DNA of 64,000 bases from Strongylocentrotus purpuratus (Eukaryota; Echinodermata; Echinoidea; Camarodonta; Strongylocentrotidae). Positions 10,304 to 21,707 of the stretch are shown here, in pieces. Positions within the stretch are counted from its first letter, which is position 1. Each line of letters opens with the position of its first letter. The position numbers were made by a program, and so were the translations under genes. The stretch spans positions 26,825,299 through 26,889,298 of the forward strand of contig NW_022145596.1 in the NCBI RefSeq assembly GCF_000002235.5, written 5' to 3'. The notes under the pieces were generated by a model. That model was not told where the DNA came from. It saw only the letters and a list, made by a program, of their open reading frames with translations, and did no database searches.

Positions 10304-13300
10304 ATGTCAGATGAAAACAAGGTATGTGTGATCTGTAAAGGGGCTTCCATCCCAGGTAAGCGACTGGTAAACAATCCAGCCATGATTGATGAACTTTTAC
10401 GGTCGTGCAGGGAGAGAGTGTCTTTAGGAGAAAGTAATCTGCAGCCGCTTATAGACCACCTATCTGGCCTAAGTGATCTGGAACTAAAATTGGTTCATTA
10501 TCATAGTGAGTGTCGGAAGCCTGTTGTGAACAAGTCTATGATCGAGCGTCTCAAGGGAAAGAGATCCCTACCTGATTCTCCTGGCTGTTCAAGAGGAGGA
10601 CCCGGGCGACCTCCCAGTACAACAGGACCTGCCAGACCCAAACGATCAAAGACTGTTCCAAAGGAAAAAGTGTGTTTATTCTCACAATGCGACTTCTGCT
10701 CAAAGGCTGGTTCGGAACCTCTTCATCGTGTTTGTTCTGATGCAATGGGACAAAAACTTCTTGAGATAAAGCAGGAGACCCAGGATGACCAAGTAAGAAT
10801 TTGCGTAGCAGACCTAGAAGACGTTGGTGATGCTTCAGCTTTTGAAAAATATTATCACAGGAACTGTCTTCGTGCTGCAAAACGTACATTGACATCAAAC
10901 GTAGACCATGAAAAGGCGTCACTTACTCGCACATTATGTGACGAGCAACTCATCCTCGCCATTGAAAACACCCTCACTGATGATGTTACACTAAACATGG
11001 CTCAGGTTAATGATGCTTACTTGTCAATCCTGAAAAGATATCACACAGAAATTGATGAGACTAAAAACTATCGCAAATATTTGAAAAAGCTTATCGGTGA
11101 ACGTCTTCCAGAAGTCCAGTTTGTCAGCTCATTGCGACGCAACGAACCAGAAAAGCTTGTCAAATCGAGTACAGTCAGCAAAGCTATTGATCTCAGTCTT
11201 TCATTGATGGATGATGGTGAGATAATTGGTACCTTGAGGAAAGTGGCTGGCCTTCTCCGACACCAAATTAGGCAAATGCACGGCTGGTCATTTACAGGTA
11301 CCTTTGATGACTTCAAGAATCCATCATTACTCCAATTCTTCCTAAGCCACCTCCTCTTTGGTAGTCATGTTGTTAAAGTGTCTGGAATGCGGGACCAAGA
11401 AGTAGACAAAACTGTCGATGTAGCTTGTCAATTTCTCGTCCAAAACACTCATACTGATCGTCAAGTAAAATATCAACCAAAGAGAGATCACAGTTTTCGT
11501 CAAAACATCCTATCACCCTTGTCAATTGGACTGCCTCTTGCTATCCACTCTCGAGTTCGTGACAAGAACCTTGTTCAAAACCTTTCAGAAGCCTACATTG
11601 GAAGTGACTATCACAAGATACTTGATCTAGAAAAGAGAGTTGAGCAGTCAGTTCTTCAACGAATGAAGGATGCTGGGGGGTTTTGTCTTCCTGATTTTGT
11701 CAAGAAGGGTGTGAACATCTGGTTTGCCATTGACAACATTGATCTCTTGGAAGACACACCCACAGGGCAAGGAACCTTTCACGGGACAGTGGTTGTAATC
11801 AACCAACAGGCTGCAGATGGAGAGCCAGTGAATCAACCACTTGTCATACCCGAGAAACTTTCTTCGCAAGACCTTCTAGCATTTGAGATGAATGTGCTTC
11901 CAGAGCCAGTCATCAGAACCAGCCCACTGAGATTTCAGGCCTACAAGAAGAGGAAACAAAATCTCATTTCTCAAGAATTCACTCATACCTGGGCTCTTGT
12001 GAACTACCTTACAACAGATGACAACGGAGAAATGATCCAAACTGAACCTCAGCTGCACGATGAAGAAGCCCAGCGCAGTGAAGAGATGCCAAGTGATGCA
12101 GAGTCTACAAATGATGAGGAAACTGAGCCTTCTAGCAACAAGGGGGAAGCTGGGTCTTCAAAGGACAGAGAGGAAACAGACTCTGTCGTGATCATCAAAA
12201 AGCAGGTGAAGAAATCAGATAAACTCGCAAAGAATGATGTTCTTCCAACATGGGCTGCAACTAGGTCCTTATTGTTGTCTCAATCCTCTCCCGCTAGCAC
12301 GCCTACAAACACAGCGGTGGTTGCCCCATTATTCAAGACATCGCCAACTGATTATGGGACCCTTTATACTGTTCTTCGGTTATCCCAGGGAATATCTGCG
12401 ACTGTTGTTGGCCCTCATAGAAAGACATTGATAACGCTAGATCTCGATCTTTACTCCCGAGCGTTGAAGATTCAGCAGTCGGTGGGAAACGCCAACTGGA
12501 TCTTAAGAGCTGGAGTTCTCCACATTGCTTTCGCTGCCTTACATGCTCTTGGCAAAACCATCGATGGTAGCGGTCTTGACACGTGTGCTATCGAATGTGG
12601 TGCGTACACCTCAGCATCTCTTCGCAGGATCTTTGGTGGTAAAGCTTATAAGCGTGGCCTTGAATTCCACATTACTGCCAGCCTTGCAATCATGATGTTG
12701 CGTTTTGATGCCATACTATCGGATCTTCCCAAGGGTCCAATTCGCATCCAGTGCAATTCTCTCAAAGAAAAACTTCATGGACGTGACCCAGAGATGGTGA
12801 AGATCTATGAAGAAATCCAATCCTGGTACTCAAGCAATGTCAAACCGCTTGAAGAAGCTGAAGACCTTGGCGAGTTTGCCCAGTTCTTGACTCAGTATCT
12901 TAACCAGGTGGAGAGTCTTCTACATCTCATTAGTTCATGTCGATCAGGGGACTGGGAGGGCTACTTGTCATCACTAGAAGACCTCACCAAGTACTTCTTT
13001 GCTCGTGATCTCCTGAACTATGCTCGCCTGATGCCAGTCCATCTCGCTCAAATGAATGCCCTAGAAGAGGATGATCCAGAAACATGGAATGCCCTCAAGT
13101 CAGGAGACTTTGTGGTGGCAAAGTCAGAGATACCCTTTTCTCTTCTCTTCACTGATCAGGCTCTAGAGCAAGAAATCAAGAAACTAAAGGGGAATGGTGG
13201 GATGGTTGGACTCACAAGAAATGAAGCCGCTCTGGACCGACTAGTCACTACCACACCTCACCTTGCTGCTCTGGTAAATCTTTACCTCAATGACTTCCCA

Positions 13301-15310
13301 AAAGCTACTGGAGCTTCGGCGAGGAAGGAGCATCATCAGCTCTCAGGAGACATTGCAGTGAGGTCAAAGAAGAATGCTCTGAAACTACGCCACCTAATCG
13401 AGCTGCACTGCGGAGTCAATCCTTTCAAGGAGAAGACACAATTGAAGAGTTTGGTTTCATCGGCACTTGTGTCAAATGAGGCGAAAAGTGACATTCTCCA
13501 CTTTGCAGAAAAGGACCAGAAGCGCTTTGAGGAGTTTGTATCTGATCGTTTGCTTTCATCATCAACCCTCTCGGTGTGGGACAAAATGAAGAAACTGAAG
13601 CTGAAATCATTTTCGAACTGGATGGAGAAAAGGAAAGTGCGTGTTGGAGACAAGGTCATCAAGTTGCGGGAGGAACGTGAATTGCTGGGAAGATTCCTTA
13701 TCATCCAAGGCAGCCGCCCAAGCTTAGTTCCTAAACTTGCGGAAACAATAGGTGAATATGAAATGTCAGTGGTTCCCCGTTCACTCTGTGCTGTCGATGG
13801 TTCTTTGTACATCCCAACAGACAAAGCAAGTCTGATGCATGCAGTTGAAGATGCAAAGGCAGAACCTCCCGATGCTGTAAAACAGCCTGACGTCGTGGAG
13901 GATAATCATTCAACTTCCCCACAGGTTGAAATGATGCAGGAAGAGATTCCGGTTACCGTAGAACATGAGATAACGCAGGTTCCTTCTGGAGCGGCCCAAC
14001 AACCTAACCTCTTGCATGATCTTCCTGTCAAAGTGCTGATAATTGACGTCATGGGTGTACTTCAAGGCATGAAAAAGACACCTGCCATGCAAAAGATGTC
14101 AGACCTGCAGACTGCATTCAACAGGCGCATCGAAGGGATGATGGCTAGCTATGATGAAGGTCGAGTTGTGTTTGATCGATATATGGAAGAGTCATTAAAG
14201 AACAAGACTCGACAAAAGAGAGCAACTACATCAGTAGAATACGAGATACACCCAGAAATGAAGCTCACAATGTCCATCAAGGAGCTTCTATCTTCATCGT
14301 CAACCAAGAAAAAGCTGACGTGCCTGTTAGGTCAGGGGCTGCTTGATAACTTTTCACAGAACACGGACAGCCCTTTCAAGCTAGTGGTTGTGTATGATAC
14401 CTTCATCAAGGGACATGATTTTGAGGAGGCGCACACACATGAAGAGGCTGATACCCTGATTCCTAATCAAGTCCTTGCCTCTACTGCTAGTGGTGCCTTG
14501 CAAGAAATTACTGTCTGGTCCCCTGACACTGATGTCCTCCTTCTCTTAATTCATCTAGCATCTTGTGGAAACAATGCAGTGCCCACTTCTTTACAATTTT
14601 CTACAGGCAAGGGTACAAAGAAACGAGAAATAGATGTGCTGGAGCGGGTTCAAGTCATTGGACAACAAAAATGTCAAGGCCTCCTTGGACTTCATAATTT
14701 TTCTGGTGCTGACTGGGGAGGAAAGTTTGTTGGGATATCCAAGAAGACATGGATCAATTCCTACTTAAAGCTTGATGATGATGATCCTGTCATTATCTGC
14801 TTCAAAGAACTAGGTGAGGGTTCCATTCCAACTGAGCTTAGCAATGGAGAGCTTCCAACACAGGTGAAGGCACTAGAGCATTTCATATGTCGTGTTTACT
14901 GTTCATCAGGTCCAACAACCCTACCATCGCTCAGATGGGAACTGTTCCGATCAAAGAACCTAGAAGGTGAGATGTTACCTCCAACTCGTGCCGCATTACT
15001 ACCTCACATCCTCCGTGCCAATTACATCACGATGAGAGATAAATCATACAAGACTAACTACCCAGTGCTTCCTCCTATCGAAGAGAATGGATGGTATTCA
15101 GATAATCGAGGATGTCTTCCAGTCAAGTGTCTTGCGCTCCCTGCACCACGGGCAGTACTTGAACTCATCAAATGTGGCTGCAAATCAGGATGCAAGGGAC
15201 GGTGTAGCTGCTCCAACAACGATTTGCCCTGCACTCCTCTCTGTAAATGCTATAGTGGAGACTGTGAAAACCGGACAAGGGAGGATGCTCCAGATAGTGA
15301 CAGCGATTGA
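10304..15310 (+). CDS. 1668-aa transposon protein with zinc clusters and XPG/FEN-like nuclease domain
   Basis: Single uninterrupted frame from ATG at 10304 to TGA at 15308-15310. Two N-terminal treble-clef-like zinc clusters are visible: C8-x2-C11 with H67-x2-C70, and C129-x2-C132 with H185-x2-C188. Mid-protein blocks typical of a large multi-copy metazoan family follow: FAIDNIDLLEDTPTGQGTFH near residue 474 and SLRRIFGGKAYKRGLEFH near 770. A nuclease-like C-terminal third starts at about 1242 (VKVLIIDVMG). It has EEAD at 1380-1383, SPDTDVL with D1408 and D1410, and D1470 in FSGADWGGKFVGISKKTW, the acidic set and helix-turn motif expected of XPG/FEN-type nucleases. A Cys-rich CxC-like tail spans about 1624-1657, followed by an acidic end. 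It probably acts in the nucleus on transposon DNA. A possible acceptor at about 10278 (TTTTTAG) suggests a non-coding first exon. The DDE-type catalytic residues, if any, are not assigned. Confidence 0.85.
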   Translation: MSDENKVCVICKGASIPGKRLVNNPAMIDELLRSCRERVSLGESNLQPLIDHLSGLSDLELKLVHYHSECRKPVVNKSMIERLKGKRSLPDSPGCSRGGPGRPPSTTGPARPKRSKTVPKEKVCLFSQCDFCSKAGSEPLHRVCSDAMGQKLLEIKQETQDDQVRICVADLEDVGDASAFEKYYHRNCLRAAKRTLTSNVDHEKASLTRTLCDEQLILAIENTLTDDVTLNMAQVNDAYLSILKRYHTEIDETKNYRKYLKKLIGERLPEVQFVSSLRRNEPEKLVKSSTVSKAIDLSLSLMDDGEIIGTLRKVAGLLRHQIRQMHGWSFTGTFDDFKNPSLLQFFLSHLLFGSHVVKVSGMRDQEVDKTVDVACQFLVQNTHTDRQVKYQPKRDHSFRQNILSPLSIGLPLAIHSRVRDKNLVQNLSEAYIGSDYHKILDLEKRVEQSVLQRMKDAGGFCLPDFVKKGVNIWFAIDNIDLLEDTPTGQGTFHGTVVVINQQAADGEPVNQPLVIPEKLSSQDLLAFEMNVLPEPVIRTSPLRFQAYKKRKQNLISQEFTHTWALVNYLTTDDNGEMIQTEPQLHDEEAQRSEEMPSDAESTNDEETEPSSNKGEAGSSKDREETDSVVIIKKQVKKSDKLAKNDVLPTWAATRSLLLSQSSPASTPTNTAVVAPLFKTSPTDYGTLYTVLRLSQGISATVVGPHRKTLITLDLDLYSRALKIQQSVGNANWILRAGVLHIAFAALHALGKTIDGSGLDTCAIECGAYTSASLRRIFGGKAYKRGLEFHITASLAIMMLRFDAILSDLPKGPIRIQCNSLKEKLHGRDPEMVKIYEEIQSWYSSNVKPLEEAEDLGEFAQFLTQYLNQVESLLHLISSCRSGDWEGYLSSLEDLTKYFFARDLLNYARLMPVHLAQMNALEEDDPETWNALKSGDFVVAKSEIPFSLLFTDQALEQEIKKLKGNGGMVGLTRNEAALDRLVTTTPHLAALVNLYLNDFPKATGASARKEHHQLSGDIAVRSKKNALKLRHLIELHCGVNPFKEKTQLKSLVSSALVSNEAKSDILHFAEKDQKRFEEFVSDRLLSSSTLSVWDKMKKLKLKSFSNWMEKRKVRVGDKVIKLREERELLGRFLIIQGSRPSLVPKLAETIGEYEMSVVPRSLCAVDGSLYIPTDKASLMHAVEDAKAEPPDAVKQPDVVEDNHSTSPQVEMMQEEIPVTVEHEITQVPSGAAQQPNLLHDLPVKVLIIDVMGVLQGMKKTPAMQKMSDLQTAFNRRIEGMMASYDEGRVVFDRYMEESLKNKTRQKRATTSVEYEIHPEMKLTMSIKELLSSSSTKKKLTCLLGQGLLDNFSQNTDSPFKLVVVYDTFIKGHDFEEAHTHEEADTLIPNQVLASTASGALQEITVWSPDTDVLLLLIHLASCGNNAVPTSLQFSTGKGTKKREIDVLERVQVIGQQKCQGLLGLHNFSGADWGGKFVGISKKTWINSYLKLDDDDPVIICFKELGEGSIPTELSNGELPTQVKALEHFICRVYCSSGPTTLPSLRWELFRSKNLEGEMLPPTRAALLPHILRANYITMRDKSYKTNYPVLPPIEENGWYSDNRGCLPVKCLALPAPRAVLELIKCGCKSGCKGRCSCSNNDLPCTPLCKCYSGDCENRTREDAPDSDSD

Positions 15311-16094
15311 CTTTTACTGGAAGTCTGATGAATTTTCCTGTTGTCATGGTAACCACGAAGTAGGTGGTTACCCCTTTTCCGATTTTATTTTATGTTTTGT
15401 TTATAACTGGAAAATGTTTCCAAATAATTCTTTGATTTAGATCAAGATTGTGCCATATGTACAAGTGTTTCGGAACAAAATAGCTCAACTTGTTTCTGTA
15501 GTTTTTTTCTCCGGGGCGGGGGGGGGGGGGGGCATATCAACAAAACAAAATGCACATTTTCGTATTATTTTGCATTTGAAAAAAAATAGTACATATATAA
15601 TTTGTCAACTTTCTGATTGACTGATGCAATTTCAGTGCCTAGAAGTTGATATTTGAGAATTTTGTTATATTATCATCTGAAGGTGTTCGGCACCATCTGG
15701 TGTTTAAGTAAGTTATTCATTTGATAGAGGACTAAAATAGGGTTGATTTTTATATTAACAGCCTAAAATAACAGTGTTAATGACATGTGATAGGTTTCAC
15801 AATTATTCCGCTGTATAATAACACACAACACACATTAATGCCATCTCCACTTATTATTTCAAAATTCTAGCCCAAAAGAAAGAAGAAGGGCACATTTTTT
15901 AGGAAATATTTCCCATTTTTTCACAATTTTTCACAAATTGCGCCCCCATAAGGTCAAAGTGAAAAAGTTTTATGACGTAATATCATTAAAAATGAATCCG
16001 TATATACCTCAGACAACTTCACAGTGAAATTGGCGAAAAAATATATGAATTAGGGTGGAAGACACCAAATTTCCCTATTGCGCTTTATATATGC
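15311..16094 (+). other. 3' non-coding part of the 7.84-kb transposon
   Basis: A+T-rich with a G-run at 15515-15532. No gene is seen and no clear polyadenylation signal lies close to the stop codon. Confidence 0.5.
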
Positions 16095-16253
16095 AATTTT
16101 GGCGCCCAAAATGGACCCCCCAGGAAGTGAAGGAGGGGTCTCAAAATTTGAACCCCATCATTTTTGGCCAATTGGGACCCTTTTGAAGCCAAAACAGCCA
16201 AAAAATCAATTTTGGCAAAAAAATCCTACGGGATTACATACCATACCGCACTA
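16095..16253 (-). repeat. Right terminal inverted repeat of the 7.84-kb transposon
   Basis: Inverse complement of the left terminus, ending CCGCACTA at 16253 and followed by the ATA target duplicate. Confidence 0.75.
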
Positions 16254-16869
16254 ATAGTAGGCCTATATTGTGACACATTGAGATACCTTGAACTTGAAAC
16301 TATTTTTACATCTTTTTTGAATTCAAACGAAAATGCCAAAGAAAGATGTACAATAATTGTATTCACATTTACAACAGTTTGTTTATTACACATAAAATAA
16401 AGTATGTTTTATCACAAAATCATTTTATTTTCCTTGTTCTTTTGTTTTGGAGGGAGGGGAATGTATTCAGAGCAAATTCTAAGAAGCAAGATGGTGAACT
16501 TTTCATTAAAATGGGACAAATAAGTTGTTATCAAGTTTTGATAGTGATTAAAATGTACAAGATAATAGACATGACGAAATTAAAATAATATGTCCCTCTT
16601 GCTGCAATATTGTTATTATACATATCTTCCAGAGGGATCTAAGTCGAGTTCTATAATGAACTTTTCTCAAATTCAGTCTAATTTTGATGAAATTGTTACT
16701 ATTTTTATTTTGTGGATTTTGCTCTGTTTATTTATTTAATCCAATCTCAAACTACTTGTTTTTTCCTTGTCACGTTGTGATGCATGTGTTTGAATGATTG
16801 TACATGTCCGATGTAGTATGATCTTGACGATGTTCTTATGAACGGACGACTGATGTTGGTGAAAATATG

Positions 16870-17935
16870 TTTTTGAGTTGGTGTTGGTAATGTCAGAAGG
16901 ATGTTGGCATGAACTGGAAAGGGGAGGTACAACGTCGGCACATGGTGGGATATGGGTTGGCATAACGTTGCTTCTACGTCGGCAAATGGTGGAGAAGAGG
17001 TTGGCATAACGTTGGTCTAGCATTGGCACATGGTGGAGGAGGGGTCGGCACTTGGTGAGAAAAGGGTTGGCATTATGTTAGGACAACGTCGGGGAGACGT
17101 CGGCACATAGTGTAAAAGGGGTTGGCATTACGTTGGTCCTACGTCAGGGAGACGTCGGCACATGGTGGAAAAGGGGTTGGCATTACGTTTGTCCTATGTC
17201 GGCATATGGTGGGATAGGGGTTGACATGACGTTGGTCATACGTCGGGGGGACGTTGGCCCGATGTTGGCTTAATGTCATTTCGTCGCTGTCGAGCCAACG
17301 TTGGCCCGCCGGCAAGAAAGCCGTTGGCCCAACATCATATTGGCGACGATGGCGCAACGTAACAGCCCACGACTGTCGGCACATGGTGGGATAGGGGTTG
17401 GCATAACGTTGGTCCAATGTCGGAAATACGTCGGCACATGGTGGGATAGGGGTTGGAATAACGTTGGCCCTACGTCGTGGAGACGTCGGCACATGGTTGA
17501 AAAGGGGTTGGTATAACGTTGGGCCAATATCGAGGAGACGTCGGCACATGGAGGGATAAGGGTTGGCATAACGTTTATCCAATGTCGGAACGACGTCGGC
17601 ACATGGTGGGATAGGGGTTGGCATAACGTTGGTCGTACGTCGGCACATGGTTAAAAAAGGGTTGGGACGACGTTGGTCCAATGTCGGAAAGACGTCGGCA
17701 TACGGTGGAAAAGAGGTTGGCATAACGTTGGTTCAATGTCGGGAGGACATCGGCACATATGGTCGGATAGGGGTTGGCATAACGTTGGCCCGATGTTGGC
17801 TTAATGTCATTTTGTCACTGTCGGGCCAACGTTGTCCCGCTGGCAAGAAAGCCGTGGGCCCAACATCATGTTGGCGACGTTGGACCAACGTAACAGCTTA
17901 CGTTGGCCCCACGTTGGCGTAACGTCGTATTGTTA
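16870..17935 (+). repeat. 55-bp satellite with a higher-order unit of about 525 bp
   Basis: Roughly 18 monomers of about 55 bp, each with GTCGGCACATGGTGGGATAG, GGGTTGGCATAACGTTGG and a variable GTCC-x-GTCGG link. Twice (about 17250-17370 and 17775-17900) the monomers are interrupted by a different block containing GGCAAGAAAGCCG and CCAACATCAT. This gives a higher-order period of about 525 bp. Repetitive peptides on the minus strand (for example PPCADV) are translations of the satellite, not a protein. Confidence 0.9.
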
Positions 17936-18423
17936 TCTGGGAGAGGTAGTTTTCGGCACGGGAAGCTCCGGCTTGGGATACCTGCTCCGGCCGCTAGTGC
18001 TATAGATCAGTGTGGAAACGCATGGCGCGCTTGCTTGCTTCCTATTGACTTTGTACATGCGGCCGAAAACTGCCTCGCTAGGCCAAAAACTACCTCCGAA
18101 ACAGTGAAAATGGAAATGAATGTTGTCTTGGCAATTCATGATTTTTTTTCTGGGATTCTTTCTTTGTTTAAATAATAATAGTATTTGCTTCATTTCTTTT
18201 TTTTTTCTTCATATTTTTCCCTCCACAGGGATTTTATTGATTTTCATTTGAAACACATACAAAAATATATATTCAAGGTAATTTACATAATAACATAAAT
18301 AAAATAAAATTGGCTTTTCAAGATACAAGTATTGATGAACTGTTGAGTTAACACAAAATAACAAATCAATAATTCATTTCTAACACTCATGGAAAGAAAA
18401 ACAAATACAGAAAAAATATCATT

Positions 18424-20484
18424 TTAAGTAAACAAATTCCTGAATTGAAACCATTTTCTTGTGAATTTATTATTTCTACAATTCGAATTTGCAATATACT
18501 TTTCGTTCTTGAAGTAATTTATAATCGAAACTCTAATATTATCAAAGTCGGGCAATTGTTTCTTTATTTTGCAAGTATACACCATCTGTCGCACCACAAT
18601 CAGTATACAATTCAATGCATAATTATTTGAACCTTTTAAACCAAATAATTTATCTTGTAATGAAAATGTTAATTTATTTCCGGTTCCAGTATTAATCCAG
18701 TGTTCTAACTTACCCCAAATATTTTTAACATGCGTACAGTCACATAGCAGATGTATAACTGTTTCAATCTGTTCATTACAAAATGTACATTCTTTTCTTG
18801 GGACTAAATTCATTTTAAACAGTAGATCGTTCGTATATAATATGCGTTGCAAGACTTTAAACTGAAACCATCGTAAGCCCACATCAATAGTACAATTAAA
18901 TCCAATAGAACAATATGTTTCCCAACTCTTATCATTCAGGTCAAAAATGCATTTCCATTTAAGAAAACTTTTACATTGTCCTTTTCTTCTTTTGAATAAA
19001 ATTGCATAGATATGTGAACATCCTTTAATACGTTTCATAACAAATGCCATTGTATCTGGGAAAAGAGGTTGTGGCACCTTGTTAAAAATAGTACAATTGT
19101 TAAACCCTTGTCTAATTGCATCGCATAATCCACGATAAAAAAGAAAATTTATTTGAATATTATACTTTTCTTGAAAGTGTTCCAGAGAGAAAAAATCACC
19201 ATTTGTGTCTAAAATATCGTTAACAAAACGAACTCCCTTTTGACACAATTTTTTATTATATATTGAGCTATTGCCTATTTTAATGTAATCATTATTCCAT
19301 AAGGGTTGGCAAGAAATGTTATCATAATGCATGGACAAGAGCGTACTATAAGCCATGAACATTTCTTTCCAAAAAATGTTCTTTGTTTTACCTGCCAGTT
19401 CCCGAAAATAATTGTTTCCCATATATAATTTTAAATCTTGCCGTTCAGGCAAGAAAGATTGCAAAAGACAGAGGATATTGCTATCTATTGAGCCAATTAC
19501 TAATCTCTTAATCCAGGATATTTTTAATGATTGGCAATGTGTGTATATATCTATCATTTTAACCCCTCCGTCTGAGTAACTTTGTGACATTTGATTTCTA
19601 CTTATTTTATCAGGTTTCTCCCCCCATATAAATCTATAAAAGTGAGCATTTATATCTTTCAAAAGATTTTCACCAGGATTAGGGAGGGACAAAAAAAGGT
19701 AGTTTAATTTGGATACCAACAATGACTTGACAACAGTGATTCTTCCAAGAATAGTTAAGTATCGTCTTAACCACGATGTCATTTGACTTTTTATTTCTTT
19801 AAATTTTTCATTATAATTGTGAATTATCAATTTGGGCAAATCCGTACAAAAGTCTATACCTAAATATCTGAAATAATCATCAAACACCCAATTTAGATTT
19901 CTATTCAAAAGAACACCATCTTTCTTGTTTTTAAATCCTCCAATCCAAATCGCATGTGTCTTCTGTATATTAACTTTTAAACCAGACATTGCATTATATT
20001 TATCTAAAATGTTTAATGCACTGTTTAATTCCATTACTGACCCGTTCAATGTTAGAAGAGTATCATCTGCATATTGAATTATTTTAAGTTGTCTACCAGG
20101 TAAGCTCAAACCAACAATGGAATCGGAATTTCTAAACAAGAGACCTAGTATTTCGGCGCATAACAGAAAGATAAGAGCTGACATGGGATCTCCTTGATGA
20201 CAACCTCGCTCTATTGAAAATCTTGGAGACAGGTGTCCATTGATTAATACACAGGATTGAGCATTTTCATAGAATACATTAACCCATTTTACAATAGAGG
20301 GACCAAACTTGAAGAAGTGCAATACTTTTCTAATGAAATCATGAGAAATAGAATCAAATGCTTTTTCAAAATCTATAAGCAGCAATAAACCAGGAATGTC
20401 ATTGATAAATAAATAATAAATCATATAACAAACGGATATTCTCTCCAATGAAGCGCCCTGGCATAAAGCCTTTCTGGTTTTCAT
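18424..20484 (-). pseudogene. LINE ORF2, C-terminal reverse transcriptase part
   Basis: 686 open codons. Visible motifs are LLLIDFEKAFDSISHDF (motif A), RGCHQGDPMSALIFLL (motif B), the catalytic YADD at 20062-20073 (minus strand), GLKVNIQKT, and a C-terminal Cys/His cluster (CTFCNEQIETVIHLLCDC) at about 18720-18800. The spacing and the RGCHQGDP form are typical of the L1/Tx1 group. Its N-terminal end overlaps the next open frame out of phase, so one frameshift separates them. Confidence 0.85.
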
Positions 20485-21292
20485 GTATAAGAAAAGGAAG
20501 TACGTTCTTTAATCTGTTTGCTATACAAGAGGAACCTAATTTATACACCACGTTCAATAAAGATATGGGTCTCCAATTTTTCAAATAATGTCTATCTTTT
20601 TTTCCTTTGGGAATTAAAGTGATGACTCCTAACTTCTGTGTATAGGACATTCCGGATGAATATGCAGAGTTCAAATATCTCACTAAAAATATGTGTAATT
20701 CTTTCCAAAAGTGTTTGAAAAATTCGACGGTGTATCCATCTAGACCAGGTGATTTATTATTTTTCATATTTATAAGTGCTTGATGAACTTCATCGATGGA
20801 GAGTTCTCCTTCGAGCTTCTGTGACATTGAAGCGGTTAATTTACTTATATCTGGATCATTTAATATTGTATTTAAGTCTACATTAACAACAGGATTATTT
20901 TTATACAATTTAGAGTAGAATAATACAACTTCTGATATAATATCATCATGCGATGTTATCTCCTTGTTTTCAGTAGTGACCAATTTGCATATACGTTTAT
21001 TCACAGCATTTCTTTTTTCTAAATTCAAAAAATATTTTGATGGTTTCTCGCCATATTCCATCCATTTAATTTTAGACCTCATCTTTATTCCTTCCATTTT
21101 TTCTTTTCTTAGTGATTCTAACTGAACTTTCTTTTCATTTAATATGACTAAAGCTCTATTTTTGTCCGTTTTTGATATCAATGCCTTCTCCAAAGCTATA
21201 ATTTCTTTCTCTAAATCATATTCTAAATTTACCAATCTTTTTTTCTTTCTGGCCGAGTATAAAATTGTTTCACCTCTAATTATGGTCAACAA
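20399..21292 (-). pseudogene. LINE ORF2, N-terminal reverse transcriptase part
   Basis: Contains IKWMEYGEKPSKYFLNLEKR, the conserved block before the reverse transcriptase in L1/Tx1-type elements, then a KSPGLDGYTVEFFKHFW block and ITLIPKGKKD. It runs out of frame into the following 686-codon segment at about 20400-20480. The gene start is missing because of truncation. Confidence 0.8.
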
Positions 21293-21707
21293 CGTATCAA
21301 AAAATAACTGATCATTTACAGTAAATTCATTCTACCTCAAATCTATTTGCATTGCTATTATATGGGACAGAATATCTCAATCGTTTGTTGAATGACATCT
21401 TTAATTTTTTCCACATAACTATCATCCCTTAACAAGCAAGTATTTGCTTCATGATTTGAACAAGAAATGATAATAAATAGGAAGTAAAGAGTCCAAAAAA
21501 TAGGATTTTGTCTTAAGTAGCCGAAAAACCCCTCCTTTACTCTATGGTGAATCGAAGTGGGGGCATCGGACTTGTCGTGAAATCTGTGAAAATGTGTATT
21601 TGTGTAATATACTACATGTATGTCATAACTAGCACTTTATTATTTGGGGATTGTGCTTTTCAAAATATTTTCCCTGTTCCATAAAGTGTTTTGGATATCT
21701 TTTACAG

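Larger units (their letters stand above)
8417..16253 (+). mobile_element. 7.84-kb DNA transposon, Academ-like, complete with termini
   Basis: The left end (8417-about 8570) and the inverse complement of the right end (about 16095-16253) match over about 150 bp with scattered differences. Both begin TAGTG(T/C)GGTA(C/T)GGTATGT and share CCAAAATTGATTTTTTGGC and ATGGGGTTCAAATTTT. ATA lies immediately outside both ends (8414-8416 and 16254-16256), giving a 3-bp target duplication. The interior has one long intact gene (10304-15310). Academ transposons are known for 3-4-bp duplications and proteins with an XPG-type nuclease, which fits. The uninterrupted gene suggests a fairly recent insertion. Confidence 0.75.
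18195..21465 (-). mobile_element. 5'-truncated L1/Tx1-like non-LTR retrotransposon
   Basis: Reading the minus strand from 21465: a piece with DDSYVEKIKDVI, the region before the reverse transcriptase, the reverse-transcriptase fingers, palm and thumb, a Cys-rich C-terminus, and a 3' end with AATAAA near 18230 and an A-rich tail near 18194-18210. No endonuclease domain is present, so the element is 5' truncated, the usual outcome of target-primed reverse transcription. One frame break near 20400-20480 and others near 21300-21340 disable it. Confidence 0.85.

Noticed and set aside
13336..13824. 162-codon minus-strand open frame
   Set aside because: Antisense shadow of the 1668-codon gene.
17139..17723. 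194-codon minus-strand frame with repeated PPCADV units, resembling a repeat protein
   Set aside because: It is the 55-bp satellite read in a frame without stops; indels between monomers shift the frame, so no selection for coding is evident.
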